Shown in pieces: positions 34,208 through 45,667 of a stretch of DNA of 64,000 nt. The stretch is taken from assembly GCA_964019155.1 (NCBI GenBank), contig OZ025240.1, positions 35,107,507 to 35,171,506 of the forward strand, in the 5' to 3' direction. Origin of the DNA: Osedax fenrisi. Lineage: Eukaryota; Annelida; Polychaeta; Sabellida; Siboglinidae. The stretch's first letter is position 1, and each line of letters opens with the position of its first letter. The notes under the pieces are model-generated. The model was not told the origin of the DNA. It saw only the letters and a program-made list of their open reading frames with translations, and ran no database searches. A program made the position numbers and the translations under genes.

Positions 34208-35589
34208 ACTGTAATAAAATATATAAAATACATTCATGTCTCTTTTAATAGCATTTACTCAAGTAAAATAACGTAATATATTTTAAAAACATAATTATGA
34301 TAACAACTGCAGTCCTATTAAGTTATAACTACATTATATACAATCACTCTTGATTATATATCACTTTAATATATTATAGAACATAATATCTGTATATAAT
34401 AAATTAAATAGATTATTTATATATTCGAATATATACTAATTTTTCTGTTTCTAAAGATAATCTTATAATTATTTTTGTATCTTTTTAATAAAATATTGCA
34501 TATAATAATTTGAATAGAATTTCAGTTAATTTTGTAAATATATATATATATATATCACAATAATGTTGTAGAAGTAGATATAATATTTAAATTGAGTGTA
34601 GTATTTAAAAAAGTGCAAAATTCATAATAAAATTCATAATTTGTATAAATAAACTTATGAATATATTATAATATTTGAGTAATGATTCTGAATTCATTAA
34701 CTTGTAATTATCAAATACTAAATTAACTGTATATTAATAATATACTATCTACTATATGTAATATAATTCTTAATACAATATTTATAATCTTACAAAGTTA
34801 TTCAATCATTGTAGAAGTAGCATTAAGAGATTTAATTATTGATATGTTTAAATTATGGATATTCTAATGATTTAAAAATTTGAAAATAATGGTTATAATA
34901 ATAAATAGAAAATACTGGTTATAATAAGTTAGATATATAGATAAGAACCTAGGGCAGCCTAACATTCTATATATTGTATAATATCAATATTGACTATAAT
35001 AATAAATATACATTACATTAATTAGATATATTGAATGTAAACCAGAGCAGAAGGATAGTAGTCCTATAGAATATAACATGAACATGTATACTTCGGTAGG
35101 TTTATATGTAAACTAGTAAGTAAGATTGTAAAACAAACATGTAACACACCATACTAAATGAATATGTATAGGGATACTAATAGCATGCACCACTAATATA
35201 GATCTTCTGACTAGTTATAATGTTGAATGTCAAGGAATAACAGACAGTCTAAATACTACCTTATTCAAAATGGAAATTAATGAGTAACGGTATCGCTATT
35301 GATGAAAATCATGGTTGTAATTATAAAAGTTTAGATACATTACAATTATAATAATATACAGAATAAATTGAAATAATATAATTTTATAGAATTATAAATT
35401 TACCTCCTTGGGGCTCTTATAGTTTACCATATTTCATTATAATAATCATAATGAAACATGGTAAACATGAGACTTACATTTTAATACAAATAGTTAGGTG
35501 ACCTCAGATTTAGGTTGGATTCATTGGACGAGAAGAATTAGACCTACGTATTTTACAAATATAATCACGTTAAAATAATTAATTTAAAA
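34208..35589. other. AT-rich intergenic DNA
   Basis: No recognisable gene or structured element. 35440-35475 has short inverted matches (GGTAAAC...TTTACC region around ATGGTAAACATG). Confidence 0.55.
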
Positions 35590-35720
35590 AAAAGTATAAA
35601 TAGAAGTTCCTTTGATTTGAATATCAAACTATGTTCTCCTGGACCATGATGCAATACGATGTAATAATTCAAGCATTACATTTGTTATCAAATATAGCGG
35701 ACATCCTGTACTTGCTAATA
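35590..35720 (+). repeat. Dispersed repeat, CTCCTGGA family (copy 3)
   Basis: TTCTCCTGGACCATGATGCA, ATACGATGTAATAATTCAAG and a following TTATCAAATAT block parallel the copies at 12850 and 13745. Confidence 0.6.
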
Positions 35721-36150
35721 TGGTATATTATTTGATAAGACTATATTGAAAATGTATAGGTGAATCTAGACTAACCTAATGTATTATCTAAATAGTTTAC
35801 AGTATTTAATATTGATTAGATTATAGTGAATACTACAGGTATAGTATCTATTTGTATAGTGATATATTTATATATATTATATTATTTTATAACCTTTATG
35901 TATGGTATTACCAAAGCACTATGGTATAATATTATTATGAGGATATTATCATAATGCTGATATTAGTCTATTATGAGGCTTATTTTATAGAATGTATGTA
36001 GGTTATTATGAGGATATTATCATAATACTATTGTGAGGCTATTTTTATAGAATTTATGTAGATTATTATGAGGATGTTACCTTTATTAATACTGTTATGA
36101 GTCTAGTATGGGGCTGTTTTTTTCTTATTATGAAATTATTAGGTAGATAT
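35721..36150. other. AT-rich DNA with GAGGATATTATCATAATA repeats
   Basis: Between about 35935 and 36130 the words TATTATGAGG(A/C)TATTATC and TTTTTATAGAATxTATGTAG recur three times with about 62-bp spacing, a degenerate minisatellite. The B2 target site GATAT lies at its right edge. Confidence 0.5.
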
Positions 36151-36352
36151 TGTTGTATTGTTATTTATAGTCATTGAATATGACCTGCGACCCTTGACAT
36201 ATTTCATATTAACTTCCTCTTGTAAATAAATATATATCTAGTTACATGTGTTTTATTAATATATCAAATCTTCGTAGCACAAACTCGTAACTTAGCCATT
36301 CTTTGCATCCAGATCTATTCCGTTATAGTTAGAACAATAAACTATCATAACA
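36151..36352 (+). repeat. 5' LTR of B2
   Basis: 202 bp. Contains CTCTTGTAAATAAATATATA, with an AATAAA usable as a polyadenylation signal. Unusually short for an LTR but shared by B1. Confidence 0.95.
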
Positions 36353-36466
36353 TGGTGACAGCGGTAAAAAAACGAACGCCAGAATCAGACATTTAAAGCC
36401 TTTTTAAAAAAAAAAGCACGTGTACGGAAAAAAATTTTTTTAACAAATTTAAAAAAAATAATAATT
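36353..36466 (+). promoter_or_regulatory. B2 primer-binding site and leader
   Basis: TGGTGACAGCGGT directly follows the LTR, complementary to a tRNA 3' end of the form ...CGCTGTCACCA (identity not determined). A short leader with A-rich runs follows up to the Gag ATG at 36467. Confidence 0.75.
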
Positions 36467-39400
36467 ATGGACGGAATAAGGACCCCAAGCATGGTATGGT
36501 CAGGAGACCTACCCCACGAATTAATGGCATTTAAACAATATGTTACATTAATATTCAAGGGCCCGTTATCAAAATTGAAAAGCGAAGAGAGGATGACATA
36601 CGTCCTCATATGGATCGGTGAAGAAGGGCTGAGAATATATAACACGTGGAACAATGAAACCAAAACTCTAATCGAATTTTGGGCCCACCTGAGCGAGGTC
36701 CTAGAGCCAAGGTCTAACTACAGACTGGCCAGACTACTACTAGAAAAGATGAAACAAGCCAAAGACGAACTAGTAGACGAATACATGACTAAATGCATGC
36801 TCCAAGCGAAGAAATGCAAATTCCGTGATGAAACCGAGATAGAAACGCGCCTGATAGAGCAAATAATCAGAGGAGGCGCTCACGACAAAGTCAGGGAAGA
36901 TATACTATGCAAGGACAACACCCTAACACTCGACCAGGCCATGAAAATCGCCCGTACCTACGAAGCACTACAGAGCGAGCTCAAGGAGTTCAAAGCCGGC
37001 TCCAACACCCATATCGATCATGTTAGCAATAGACTTAGTGAAAATAAACCTAAGACCGCATATCGGAAGACCAATAATCGCCTCGATAAATCACATAATG
37101 ATAAGATTACTAATTATTATGTTACTTGTAAATATTGCGGCCTGAAACACACGGGTACCCAGTGCCCCGCCGCACAGTCCGAGTGTCGATTTTGTCACAA
37201 AATTGGTCACTGGGCTGCGGTGTGTCGCCAAAAATCTAAACCACTTTCTGCCCAGTACCATAATAACACAGGTCACGCCCGAAAACACGATCGCGGACAC
37301 GACCGCACATACGATCGCGGACCCGACCGCACACACGACCGCTCATACGACCGCACGTTCGACGAGCTGAAATTCAACGACCTGAAACTCGACGAGATCG
37401 CAGCAGACCCGACAAGAGTACTGAACACTGTCCTACGCTTCACGCTGAGAGGGCTACCCGCGACCATGAAGGCGAAGGTAGACACAGGCGCGGAAGGAAA
37501 CATCCTTCCACTACGTACGTATCTTCGAATGTATCCCGAGCACTGCAACAACGCACGACCAACGCTTGGTCACCTAAACCCAAGCCGAACCACGCTGACC
37601 GTCTACAACGGAGACAAGATGGTCCACTACGGAACAATCGATATCGACATCACGCTAAAGAAAGTGACAACACGAGCTACCTTCTATGTAGCTGAGACAC
37701 CAGGTCCGATAATACTGGGCCTACCATCAATAACCAAGATGAAGGTTATTACGATAAATATCGTCAAGATGAACAAGATCAAGACTTCAGACGACCTCGA
37801 GAACATGTACCCAGACCGATTCGAAGGGATCGGCAACTTCGAAGGCACTTACCACATAGTGACCGACCCCACGGTACCCCCAGTAATACACTCCCCGCGA
37901 AGACCCCCGATATCGATGGTACAAGAAATTAAAGATGAACTAGACCAGATGGAAGAAACCGGTGTGATCAAGAAAGTCACAGAACCAACAGAATGGGTCT
38001 CAAGCCTGGTATACGCACGGAAGCAATCAGGCAAGTTAAGGATATGCCTCGACCCACGCGACCTGAATAAGGCAATAATGAGACCCCACTACCCGACAAA
38101 GAACTTGGAAGACGTATCCTACAAACTCAAGGGTGCAAAAATATTTAGCAAACTAGACGCCCGCCAAGGTTATTGGGCAATACACCTAGACCACGAATCC
38201 AGCCTGAAGACTACGTTCAACAGCCCACACGGAAGGTACCGATTCCTGAGGCTACCCTTCGGTTTAAACCTTAGCCAAGACGTCTTTCAACTCAAGATGG
38301 ACATGATAATTGAAAACTGCCCTGGAACCCTCGGTATAGCCGACGACATAGCTGTATTCGGAAAGAACGAAGAAGAACACGACGCAAACCTCCACCACTT
38401 AATGACCCGCGCCCGAGAAGGAGGACTCATATTCAACAAAGAAAAGTGCACGATCAAACATACCTCTATACACTTTTTTGGTCTCATATTCAACGAAACT
38501 GGAGCGAAACCAGACCCGGCAAGACTAGACGCGATAAGAGACATGAAATCACCAACGAACAAGACCCAACTACAAGAATTCCTGGGCATAGCCACATACA
38601 TGAGCCCATTCGTACCAAACTTATCCACACACGCTGCGCCGCTACGAGACCTACTCAAGAAAGAAACCGACTTCACCTGGACATCTTCCCACGAAAAGAA
38701 ATTCGACGACATCAAGACCTTGATCTGCAGAGACAGCGAACTCACATACTTCGATCCCGCAAAAGAAATCGTCATCCAAGTAGATGCATCAGGAAGAGGC
38801 TTGGGAGCAGTACTGACCCAATCTGGGAAGCCCATAGCCTACGCCTCAAAATCACTCACCGAATGCGAACAGAGATACGCAAACATAGAACGCGAGATGC
38901 TCGCCGTTGTATTCGGATGTACCCGTTTCCATACTTACATATACGGAAAACGGTGCACCATCCAGTCAGACCATAAGCCGCTCTCGATGATAATCCTCAA
39001 GAATATCGCGAGCGCCCCCACTAGGCTCCAAAGAATGCTCCTCAGACTACAATCGTACGATATCGACATAGAATACATACCCGGAAAATGCCTACCACTA
39101 CCCGATACACTCTCGCGACAACCACTGCCAGAGAATAACGAGATACTGTTCGACAAGCAGATATCTTACACCCGCTTCAGTGAACCCAGAATAACGCAAA
39201 TCAAGAACGAAACAAAGAAAGAAAAAGAACTTCAAGAACTAAGCAGCATGATCATCAAAGGATGGCCCAATGAAAGGAGAGATATCCCCCAGACAATACG
39301 AGAATATTGGCCTTTCCGCGACGAGCTTAGCATAGAGAACGGCATGATCATCAAAGGAAATCAAATACTGATCCCTACACATCTACGACCCGAGATATTA

Positions 39401-40381
39401 AAAGATCTACATATTCCACACCTAGGAATCGTAAAGACCAACCTACTCGCAAAGACCTGTATATATTGGCCAAGAATGAACAAAGACATACAAGACCTAA
39501 CAGGAGAATGTAGCGAATGCCAGACCCACCAAAGAAGGCAAACCCCCGTAGCATTCGTCAACAGAAAATTACCAAGAGAACCATGGGAGGCGATTGCAGC
39601 CGATCTGTTCGAGCTCAACAAAGAAAATTACCTGCTAGTCGCCGACATCTATACCAAATTCCCAATCCTAAGGAAACTAAGAAGCACCCACAGCAGCAGT
39701 ATCATCCAGACACTAAAGGAGATATTTTCAGAACACGGAATACCGAGACACTTCCATTCCGACAATGGACCACAATTCTCGGCAACATCCTTCGCACAAT
39801 TCGCTGCGAGCTGGGGATTCCAGCACAATACCAGCTCACCACACTATCCACAAAGCAATGGATTCATTGAACGACAGATACAAACCATAAAGAGAATCCT
39901 GACAAAGACCGACGATCCAGAAAAGGCCCTACTATTCTGGAGAGCCACCCCCCTAGAAAGGAACCACCCCTCTCCAGCCGAACTCCTATACGGAAGGATC
40001 ATCAAAACGACGCTACCAAAGACCAAAGTACCAGCATCTACAAAACAAGACAAGCTGCTCAACGACCGACAAAAGAAAGCATCCGACCGCTATAACACCA
40101 AGGCACGAACAAACAAACCGACACTGAACAGTGGACAACGCGTGTTCATCAGAAACCCCATCAACAGCACATGGAGTCCCGGCACTATCCATGCGGAACA
40201 CCCGTCCCCGAACTCGTACATGGTAGACTCAGATCTCACCGGCTCAAGATTCCGACGAACCCTGACAGACTTGCGTAGAGACGACACTACCAGCGAAGAC
40301 CCACCGGTCATCGCACAACCCGATGTCGCATACGAGCGACCATCACGCCAACGCCGACCACCGAGTCGCCTTGACCTATGA
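36467..40381 (+). CDS. Gag-Pol polyprotein of B2 (1304 residues, intact)
   Basis: A single frame with Gag and Pol fused. Approximate order: capsid-like Gag 1-200 (YVLIWIGEEGLRIYNTW); zinc knuckles 221-253 (CKYCGLKHTGTQC, CRFCHKIGHWAAVC); an Arg/Asp/His repeat linker 274-301; protease with VDTGAEGN (catalytic Asp 339); RT with FSKLDARQGYW (Asp 564) and GIADDIAVFG (Asp 626-627, Ala where most families have Tyr); RNase H from Asp 773 (QVDASGRGLGAVL); integrase zinc finger His 982, His 985, Cys 1015, Cys 1018; DDE core Asp 1046, Asp 1099, Glu 1135 (35-residue spacing, HSDNGPQFS, NGFIERQ); basic tail with RVFIRNPINSTWSPGT. It is copied through an RNA intermediate in particles and integrated by the DDE enzyme. 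Domain order RT-RNase H-integrase defines Ty3-type. No stop or frameshift is present and all catalytic residues are kept. No envelope gene follows. Confidence 0.97.
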   Translation: MDGIRTPSMVWSGDLPHELMAFKQYVTLIFKGPLSKLKSEERMTYVLIWIGEEGLRIYNTWNNETKTLIEFWAHLSEVLEPRSNYRLARLLLEKMKQAKDELVDEYMTKCMLQAKKCKFRDETEIETRLIEQIIRGGAHDKVREDILCKDNTLTLDQAMKIARTYEALQSELKEFKAGSNTHIDHVSNRLSENKPKTAYRKTNNRLDKSHNDKITNYYVTCKYCGLKHTGTQCPAAQSECRFCHKIGHWAAVCRQKSKPLSAQYHNNTGHARKHDRGHDRTYDRGPDRTHDRSYDRTFDELKFNDLKLDEIAADPTRVLNTVLRFTLRGLPATMKAKVDTGAEGNILPLRTYLRMYPEHCNNARPTLGHLNPSRTTLTVYNGDKMVHYGTIDIDITLKKVTTRATFYVAETPGPIILGLPSITKMKVITINIVKMNKIKTSDDLENMYPDRFEGIGNFEGTYHIVTDPTVPPVIHSPRRPPISMVQEIKDELDQMEETGVIKKVTEPTEWVSSLVYARKQSGKLRICLDPRDLNKAIMRPHYPTKNLEDVSYKLKGAKIFSKLDARQGYWAIHLDHESSLKTTFNSPHGRYRFLRLPFGLNLSQDVFQLKMDMIIENCPGTLGIADDIAVFGKNEEEHDANLHHLMTRAREGGLIFNKEKCTIKHTSIHFFGLIFNETGAKPDPARLDAIRDMKSPTNKTQLQEFLGIATYMSPFVPNLSTHAAPLRDLLKKETDFTWTSSHEKKFDDIKTLICRDSELTYFDPAKEIVIQVDASGRGLGAVLTQSGKPIAYASKSLTECEQRYANIEREMLAVVFGCTRFHTYIYGKRCTIQSDHKPLSMIILKNIASAPTRLQRMLLRLQSYDIDIEYIPGKCLPLPDTLSRQPLPENNEILFDKQISYTRFSEPRITQIKNETKKEKELQELSSMIIKGWPNERRDIPQTIREYWPFRDELSIENGMIIKGNQILIPTHLRPEILKDLHIPHLGIVKTNLLAKTCIYWPRMNKDIQDLTGECSECQTHQRRQTPVAFVNRKLPREPWEAIAADLFELNKENYLLVADIYTKFPILRKLRSTHSSSIIQTLKEIFSEHGIPRHFHSDNGPQFSATSFAQFAASWGFQHNTSSPHYPQSNGFIERQIQTIKRILTKTDDPEKALLFWRATPLERNHPSPAELLYGRIIKTTLPKTKVPASTKQDKLLNDRQKKASDRYNTKARTNKPTLNSGQRVFIRNPINSTWSPGTIHAEHPSPNSYMVDSDLTGSRFRRTLTDLRRDDTTSEDPPVIAQPDVAYERPSRQRRPPSRLDL

Positions 40382-40532
40382 CATGCGCAATAGCACATCA
40401 CCCAAACTACGTATCCCTCACGACAAAACACAGTCCTGAGGTTGATTAGTATTATACTTACATCGGTGTCGCTATGACAACCTAGCATGTACCCCCATGT
40501 CAACAGACCTAACTTTGACTAACAAAGGGGGA
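40382..40532 (+). other. B2 3' untranslated segment and purine tract
   Basis: 150 bp between the Gag-Pol stop and the 3' LTR, ending AACAAAGGGGGATG, the primer for plus-strand DNA synthesis. Confidence 0.8.
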
Positions 40533-40734
40533 TGTTGTATTGTTATTTATAGTCATTGAATATGACCTGCGACCCTTGACATATTTCATATTAACTTCCT
40601 CTTGTAAATAAATATATATCTAGTTAGACGTGTTTTATTAATATATCAAATCTTCGTAGCACAAACTCGTAACTTAGCCATTCTTTGCATCCAGATCTAT
40701 TCCGTTATAGTTAGAACAATAAACTATCATAACA
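40533..40734 (+). repeat. 3' LTR of B2
   Basis: Nearly identical to the 5' LTR, followed directly by the target duplication GATAT. Confidence 0.95.
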
Positions 40735-40739
40735 GATAT

Positions 40740-41733
40740 GAGGCTATAATTTAAGAATATATTATTTTAAGACTGTTAATGTTTTCTGGGATTATTTAAA
40801 GATATTATTTAGAGATATTTCTCTCTAGCTCTATGACCAATATTAACAAATATTTGTAATTGCCAAACGATTATTATATTTGATCATATATTTATAGTTT
40901 ACAGTTTAGTTAGTTTATAGTTTAGGTAGTTCAGGTAAAATACAAATCTATGTATTTGATTAAATATTATAAATACGTTTTTATTTCTTTATCGAAATGG
41001 TATATTAAATAATTCATACGACGACTACACCAATACCTTCTAACCTCGAGGTTATAAGAGTTCTTGACTATACTCGTAATAAAATCGAAGACATAGGTTA
41101 TATATATATATCATATATCATAATGAATTAAATTGATGAATACAATCAGAAAATATTCCTTCATCACTATTCAGCTTAATGAATATTAGTATATTTGACA
41201 ACATTCACAGTTATTATTTTATGATATGTATATTTTTGAATATAAATCAGAGAATATGTAATAGGAACCTATAATATATTTATTAGAATACGTATGCACA
41301 GGAATACCTCCCTCATATAATTTGTAACATGTAGATAGGTTTAATAAATATATCCTAGATCCTCGAGATTCTAGGAAGTTTTGGTATAACTATATAGTTA
41401 AGCTACATAATTAAGATTAAATATAACATAATTGTTGTATTTAAACTATTGTAATGATACAATTTATAAATTATAATTGTATTATTATAATAATTATATA
41501 CCTATTTTTCATTTTCAATATATATTGTATTCATTTGTATTACAATTCAATAATGAATATATATATATAATGGGTAATATCAAATAATTTTGGTAACAAA
41601 ATAAAATGTATTTGGTTATACTTAATTTATAAATTATTTCAAATTATTTTTTTATTTATTTACTTAGTTCATATCCTTATAGTTTATCAACATACAAATC
41701 AATAACTTCAAATGAGGCAATATAATTTAATTT
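40740..41733. other. AT-rich intergenic DNA
   Basis: Nothing recognisable apart from short (TA)n tracts near 41100-41112 and 41560-41570. Confidence 0.55.
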
Positions 41734-41873
41734 CATTGACGTGTATTGGGATCATAGATTTGTATTTTAATTTTAGTTTATGTAAACTATAAATCTATTA
41801 TTTGGAATCCCAATTTGGGACCATAGACATAGGAGCTCCTATGTCTATGATTGGGAACCAATACAAGTCAATG
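41734..41873. mobile_element. 140-bp palindromic MITE
   Basis: Ends CATTGACGTGTATTGG / CCAATACAAGTCAATG are inverted repeats with one mismatch. Inside, CATAGACATAGGAG followed by CTCCTATGTCTATG (41822-41849) is an exact 28-bp palindrome, and ATAGATTTGTA/ACTATAAATCTAT gives a second hairpin. No coding capacity. Confidence 0.6.
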
Positions 41874-42650
41874 TTTAATTATATCCAAATATTTTCCGAA
41901 TTTTTCCCAAATCTTTGTTGTATCAACGATTCATTATTATCTTTGATGTTCTCATTTTCATACAGTATTTATTTTATTTATGTCATAATTCTATCATATT
42001 CACTGATATATTAAGTTTATTCGTAAACAAATTAATAATGGTTTGTTAAATATATCATTGTATACATATGTAGTGATAAATATATATTTATATATATATA
42101 TATATATTATATATATATATATATTATATATTATAACATTTTTTATAACTTTTCTATTAAATTATTTATTTTATTTTATTTATAAAATAAATAAATTATT
42201 CACAAATATATTTAATATCCTATTAAATATGCTACAAATTATAACGTTAGATATAGTATAAACTGTGGCTTACCTTTATTATGACTACATACTATGTTTT
42301 TAGTTATTTAATATATGTATTTGTATTTGAGTGTCGTATTTGGTGTATTTGATAAAATGCAGTTTCAAATACACGTTTAAAGTTACTTTAAAAAATATTT
42401 TAATTTAAAAATATAATAGAATGTAGAATTTAAACAATTACTTAAATTAACAAATTAACAATAATGAATATTAAATAATAAATTTATTAAATAATACAAA
42501 TTATATAATAGAACAATAATTTTCAAAGAATTGTATGAATACTATATAATATAGTTAATATATACATATCGTTAATTCGTACGTTATTGGTTTATTAATT
42601 TCTATTGATTCGATTAAATTAACAAAACTAGACAGCCTAATATTAAATTT
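41874..42650. other. AT-rich DNA
   Basis: (TA)n tract near 42078-42135. Short hydrophobic ORFs are composition artefacts. Confidence 0.55.
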
Positions 42651-42712
42651 TCCTTCTTTTAATGTGTTTAGATCAAGAGAAGTCAAACTATGTAAGAGAA
42701 AGAAATAGTTTA

Positions 42713-43795
42713 TATAATGATAGTCATTATTGTATCAGTACTAATTGTAGTAGCAGTAGCATATCTGAATCAGTTTGCCCCATTTCTATATTTTCTAGTG
42801 TGATGGTATCCATACCCTGCCCTTTATCTAGGAAATTCGTAACATGGTCTGGAAATATAAAAATAGTAAGATTAAAATTAAGCTTTGTTTACGTAACACT
42901 GTCCATAGGTAGTATTAAATTATATTAGATTTACATATGAAATCATATAGAATACCCTATATAAACCAATCCTCATGTGTGAGGTACTAGTTATCTATAT
43001 ATTCTGAAAAGCTATACATACCTTTTGTGTAATCAATAAGTTTATTTAATTTGTCTTCTATTTGAATAATTTTTGATGAATCTATAAATGATATCATTTA
43101 GATAACGAGTTTATAATAGTAATTTTTTACCTTTTTGTACTTGCTTCGCTAATAGGTTTCTTTCAAATATTTCTATTTTTAATTTTCTCTTTATATAATT
43201 GACTTCTTTACATTTTGCATCCAATTTTTCTGTCAATGTGAGTCATCCACTTTTAGTGAATTTATTAATTTAATTTCTTCTGTTTTCTGGGTACCTAATG
43301 AAATAACATGGGATATACCCGTGATATGTAGTATATTAAACCCTTGAAATGGATATCGTGTGTGTACACTACAACCAAATACTCACTACAATCGTGTTAC
43401 CCATGATAGTTATAAAATAGGACCAGTGAAATGTATACACAGGCAATGTCATATATTGCTCGAGATAGATATTAAATGACATTTTTAGTATACACAGACA
43501 ATACTGTACGGTATATTCGTATATTGCCCGAGGTATAAACATATCCCGATATATCCCTGGATATGGAAATTTAATTAAATTATATATGTAGTTTAATTTA
43601 ATTATACATATGCAAGGTTTTATTTAAATCAATCACAAAACTAAATCACAAAATCTAAGACCTAAAATGATATACCGACTTAATATACAACAACTAGCAT
43701 ATATATAATTTAATTACCATTATCCATAGAATCTTCAGAAAAAAATCCCTGCCCTTCTTGAAGATTATATGATGGTTGTTCTATTTCCAAATCCG
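42713..43795 (-). pseudogene. U1: coiled-coil exons of a DUF4806-like transposon gene
   Basis: Minus-strand exons with good GT-AG borders: 43795-43718 (DLEIEQPSYNLQEGQGFF), 43294-43131 (TQKTEE...NSLKVD, broken by a stop or frameshift, then QVQK), 43081-43022 (DSSKIIQIEDKLNKLIDYTK) and about 42848-42713 (DHVTNFLDK...ENIEMGQTDSD). Borders fall in phase 1 (a split Gly or Asp codon) up to the last exon. Copies of the same exons occur in U2 and U3. The peptides predict short coiled coils of the kind found between the N-terminal and DUF4806 parts of many invertebrate transposon-associated proteins. Function unknown. The copy is broken. Confidence 0.6.
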
Positions 43796-43822
43796 CTATA
43801 AATGATAAATAATAGTATAGTT

Positions 43823-43859
<37 letters not shown>

Positions 43860-44700
43860 ACCGACATATAGTAATAAACTATAGTTCAACTAGGAACATG
43901 TACTAAATTTGAAAGTTACTTATTAATTATTAATAAACATGTCATATAATATATAACTAGATTCACATTAAAGAAAAATGTGTATTTCAAAATATTTCTA
44001 TGACAAACATAAAAAAGTATGCCCTTTTTAAGTCTAAAAAATATACACATTTTTTTTACTCATAAGGTATATGTAAAACTGTTTCAGAAAAAGTGACGCT
44101 TTTGTGTATGTAATTATTTAAAATCTATATAACTTTCTTAATAATGGTTGGATTGTAATAATATTTCAACATAATATATATAATATAAATACAATTAAAA
44201 ATCAATATTCAAATACTAAATGTTATTGTTTATTTTATTATTTATATATATATATATATGCCATTAACGTAAAACCGATAACATTTATATTTATCAATTT
44301 TTTTTAAAATGGGCAATAACTTTCAAAATAATGTTTAAATTTGACTAATTTTTTCAGAGTTTATATATAATGTAAAGATCACTATAAAATAATATACAAA
44401 TAATATATTTAACAATTTATTATATAAATAAAAAAGATAGATTTATAAAAATAGTACACTTTATTTTACATATTAATATTAGGATCACTGATATCACTGT
44501 AATAATAAATAGTACATTTCCACTAGTATAGACTCGATAAGACTTCAATCATAAATCTAAAAAATTAGTTGTTATCCCGATTATATCTCCTCTTAAATAA
44601 ATATTCAATATCATCCTTTCTTCTATTTCATTTTTGACTGGGAAATATTTTTTAAATTTTATAATTAAATCTATGGATCTTAGTATTATCTCAATCTTTA
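43796..44700. other. Non-coding part of the U1 repeat block
   Basis: AT-rich sequence shared with 51440-52140 (for example AAAAAGTGACGCTTTTGTGT and ATGCCATTAACGTAAAACCG), including a (TA)n run at 43830-43853. It is part of the duplicated unit, with no exon recognised. Confidence 0.7.
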
Positions 44701-44726
44701 ATTTGTTTATTATTGTTAAGTATATA

Positions 44727-45560
44727 TTACGTATTACAAATAATATTATTGACTAAATACGCACAATGTATCATTTCAATATTATAATCATTAATATCAG
44801 AGACAAAATAACCGATGTTATCCGAAGTAAAGTTATTGAGGTCATATAAAGGACATAAATTTGAATAAACTTTACAAAAAAAATTAATATTATCATTAGT
44901 TTCCATAACAATACATATAAATTCCTTATATTCATATATATTATTTGGGTGTTTTAAACCTACAGATTTTGTCTTAATAATATCTTCCACATGTACTAGA
45001 AATTGTATTTCTTCAATCCGATTTATAATCTGCATTAAAAGATTTTTCAAGATCGAACTATTTTCTGTATAATATAAGATGTTATTAATTATTATAGTAT
45101 TTTTAATTTTACATATATGTATATGTATGTATACCTGCAAATAATTTTCAAATTTGAAAGCTGAATTGGTCTCTAGATCACCCAGATTTTCTATGTCTTC
45201 TTTTAAGTGTAATAAACAATATACATTATATACACAAAACCTTTCCCCGAATAAATATGTTCCTTGTTTTATGAAATAAATTGCTAGATTATGTGCCTAC
45301 CTAGGTAAACGTGGATTTCTGCAGGTTATTTTTGAAGAATATATACTTATGATTATATTCAAACAAAGTAAATGGTTATAATAATCATTTTTTACTATAT
45401 TCTTAAATATTAATTTTCCTGTATATAATAAATGTAGATCTATAGATACTTCTATATGGACCTGTAACTGATTGACAGCTTCATCCATCTGATAAATCAA
45501 GATGACTTGATAGACGGTAGGTGCATTGCTACAGATAAATTTATTTCGTTCCACCATTGA
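44727..45560 (-). pseudogene. D1: Tnp2/CACTA-like transposase C-terminal exons
   Basis: Minus-strand order: 45557-45297 with LLYTGKLIFKNIV and LLCLNIIISIYSS, continuing past a stop into LAIYFIKQGTYLFGERF, VYNVYCLLHLKEDIENLGDL and ETNSAFKFENYLQ (donor near 45135), then an exon 45070-44727 after acceptor ATACAG. The block 'YNVH-LIHL-DDV---G-LD-FSAFPFENYL' is characteristic of the transposase-like proteins of invertebrate CACTA/Tnp2-type elements. Stops and missing N-terminal parts make it a relic. The near-identical copy is D2 at 57121-57800. Confidence 0.7.
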
Positions 45561-45606
45561 TCTACCACCTAGTATAGAATATAATATATAGTCAAATCCA
45601 TAGATT

Positions 45607-45636
45607 TCATAAGTTCATAGGAAGTATATAACTCAC

Positions 45637-45667
<31 letters not shown>

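Larger units (their letters stand above)
36146..40739 (+). mobile_element. Complete Ty3-type LTR retrotransposon B2
   Basis: LTRs 36151-36352 and 40533-40734 (202 bp each, TGTTGTATTG...CATAACA) differ at two positions that I can see (TTACATGTG against TTAGACGTG). The element is flanked by an exact GATAT duplication (36146-36150, 40735-40739). Primer site TGGTGACAGCGGT follows the 5' LTR at 36353, and purine tract AAAGGGGGATG precedes the 3' LTR. One uninterrupted Gag-Pol frame lies between. All features expected of a recently inserted, possibly active element are present. Confidence 0.97.

Noticed and set aside
38287..38835. Minus-strand ORF of 182 codons within B2
   Set aside because: Shadow of the Gag-Pol frame on the opposite strand. 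It lacks family features.
38446..38976. Second plus-strand ORF of 176 codons within B2
   Set aside because: An alternative frame of the RT/RNase H sequence rich in Arg/His/Thr, explained by the A/C-rich codon use of the element.
40382..40532. Envelope-like gene after Pol in B2
   Set aside because: Only 150 bp separate the Gag-Pol stop from the 3' LTR, so there is no room and no frame for an envelope protein.
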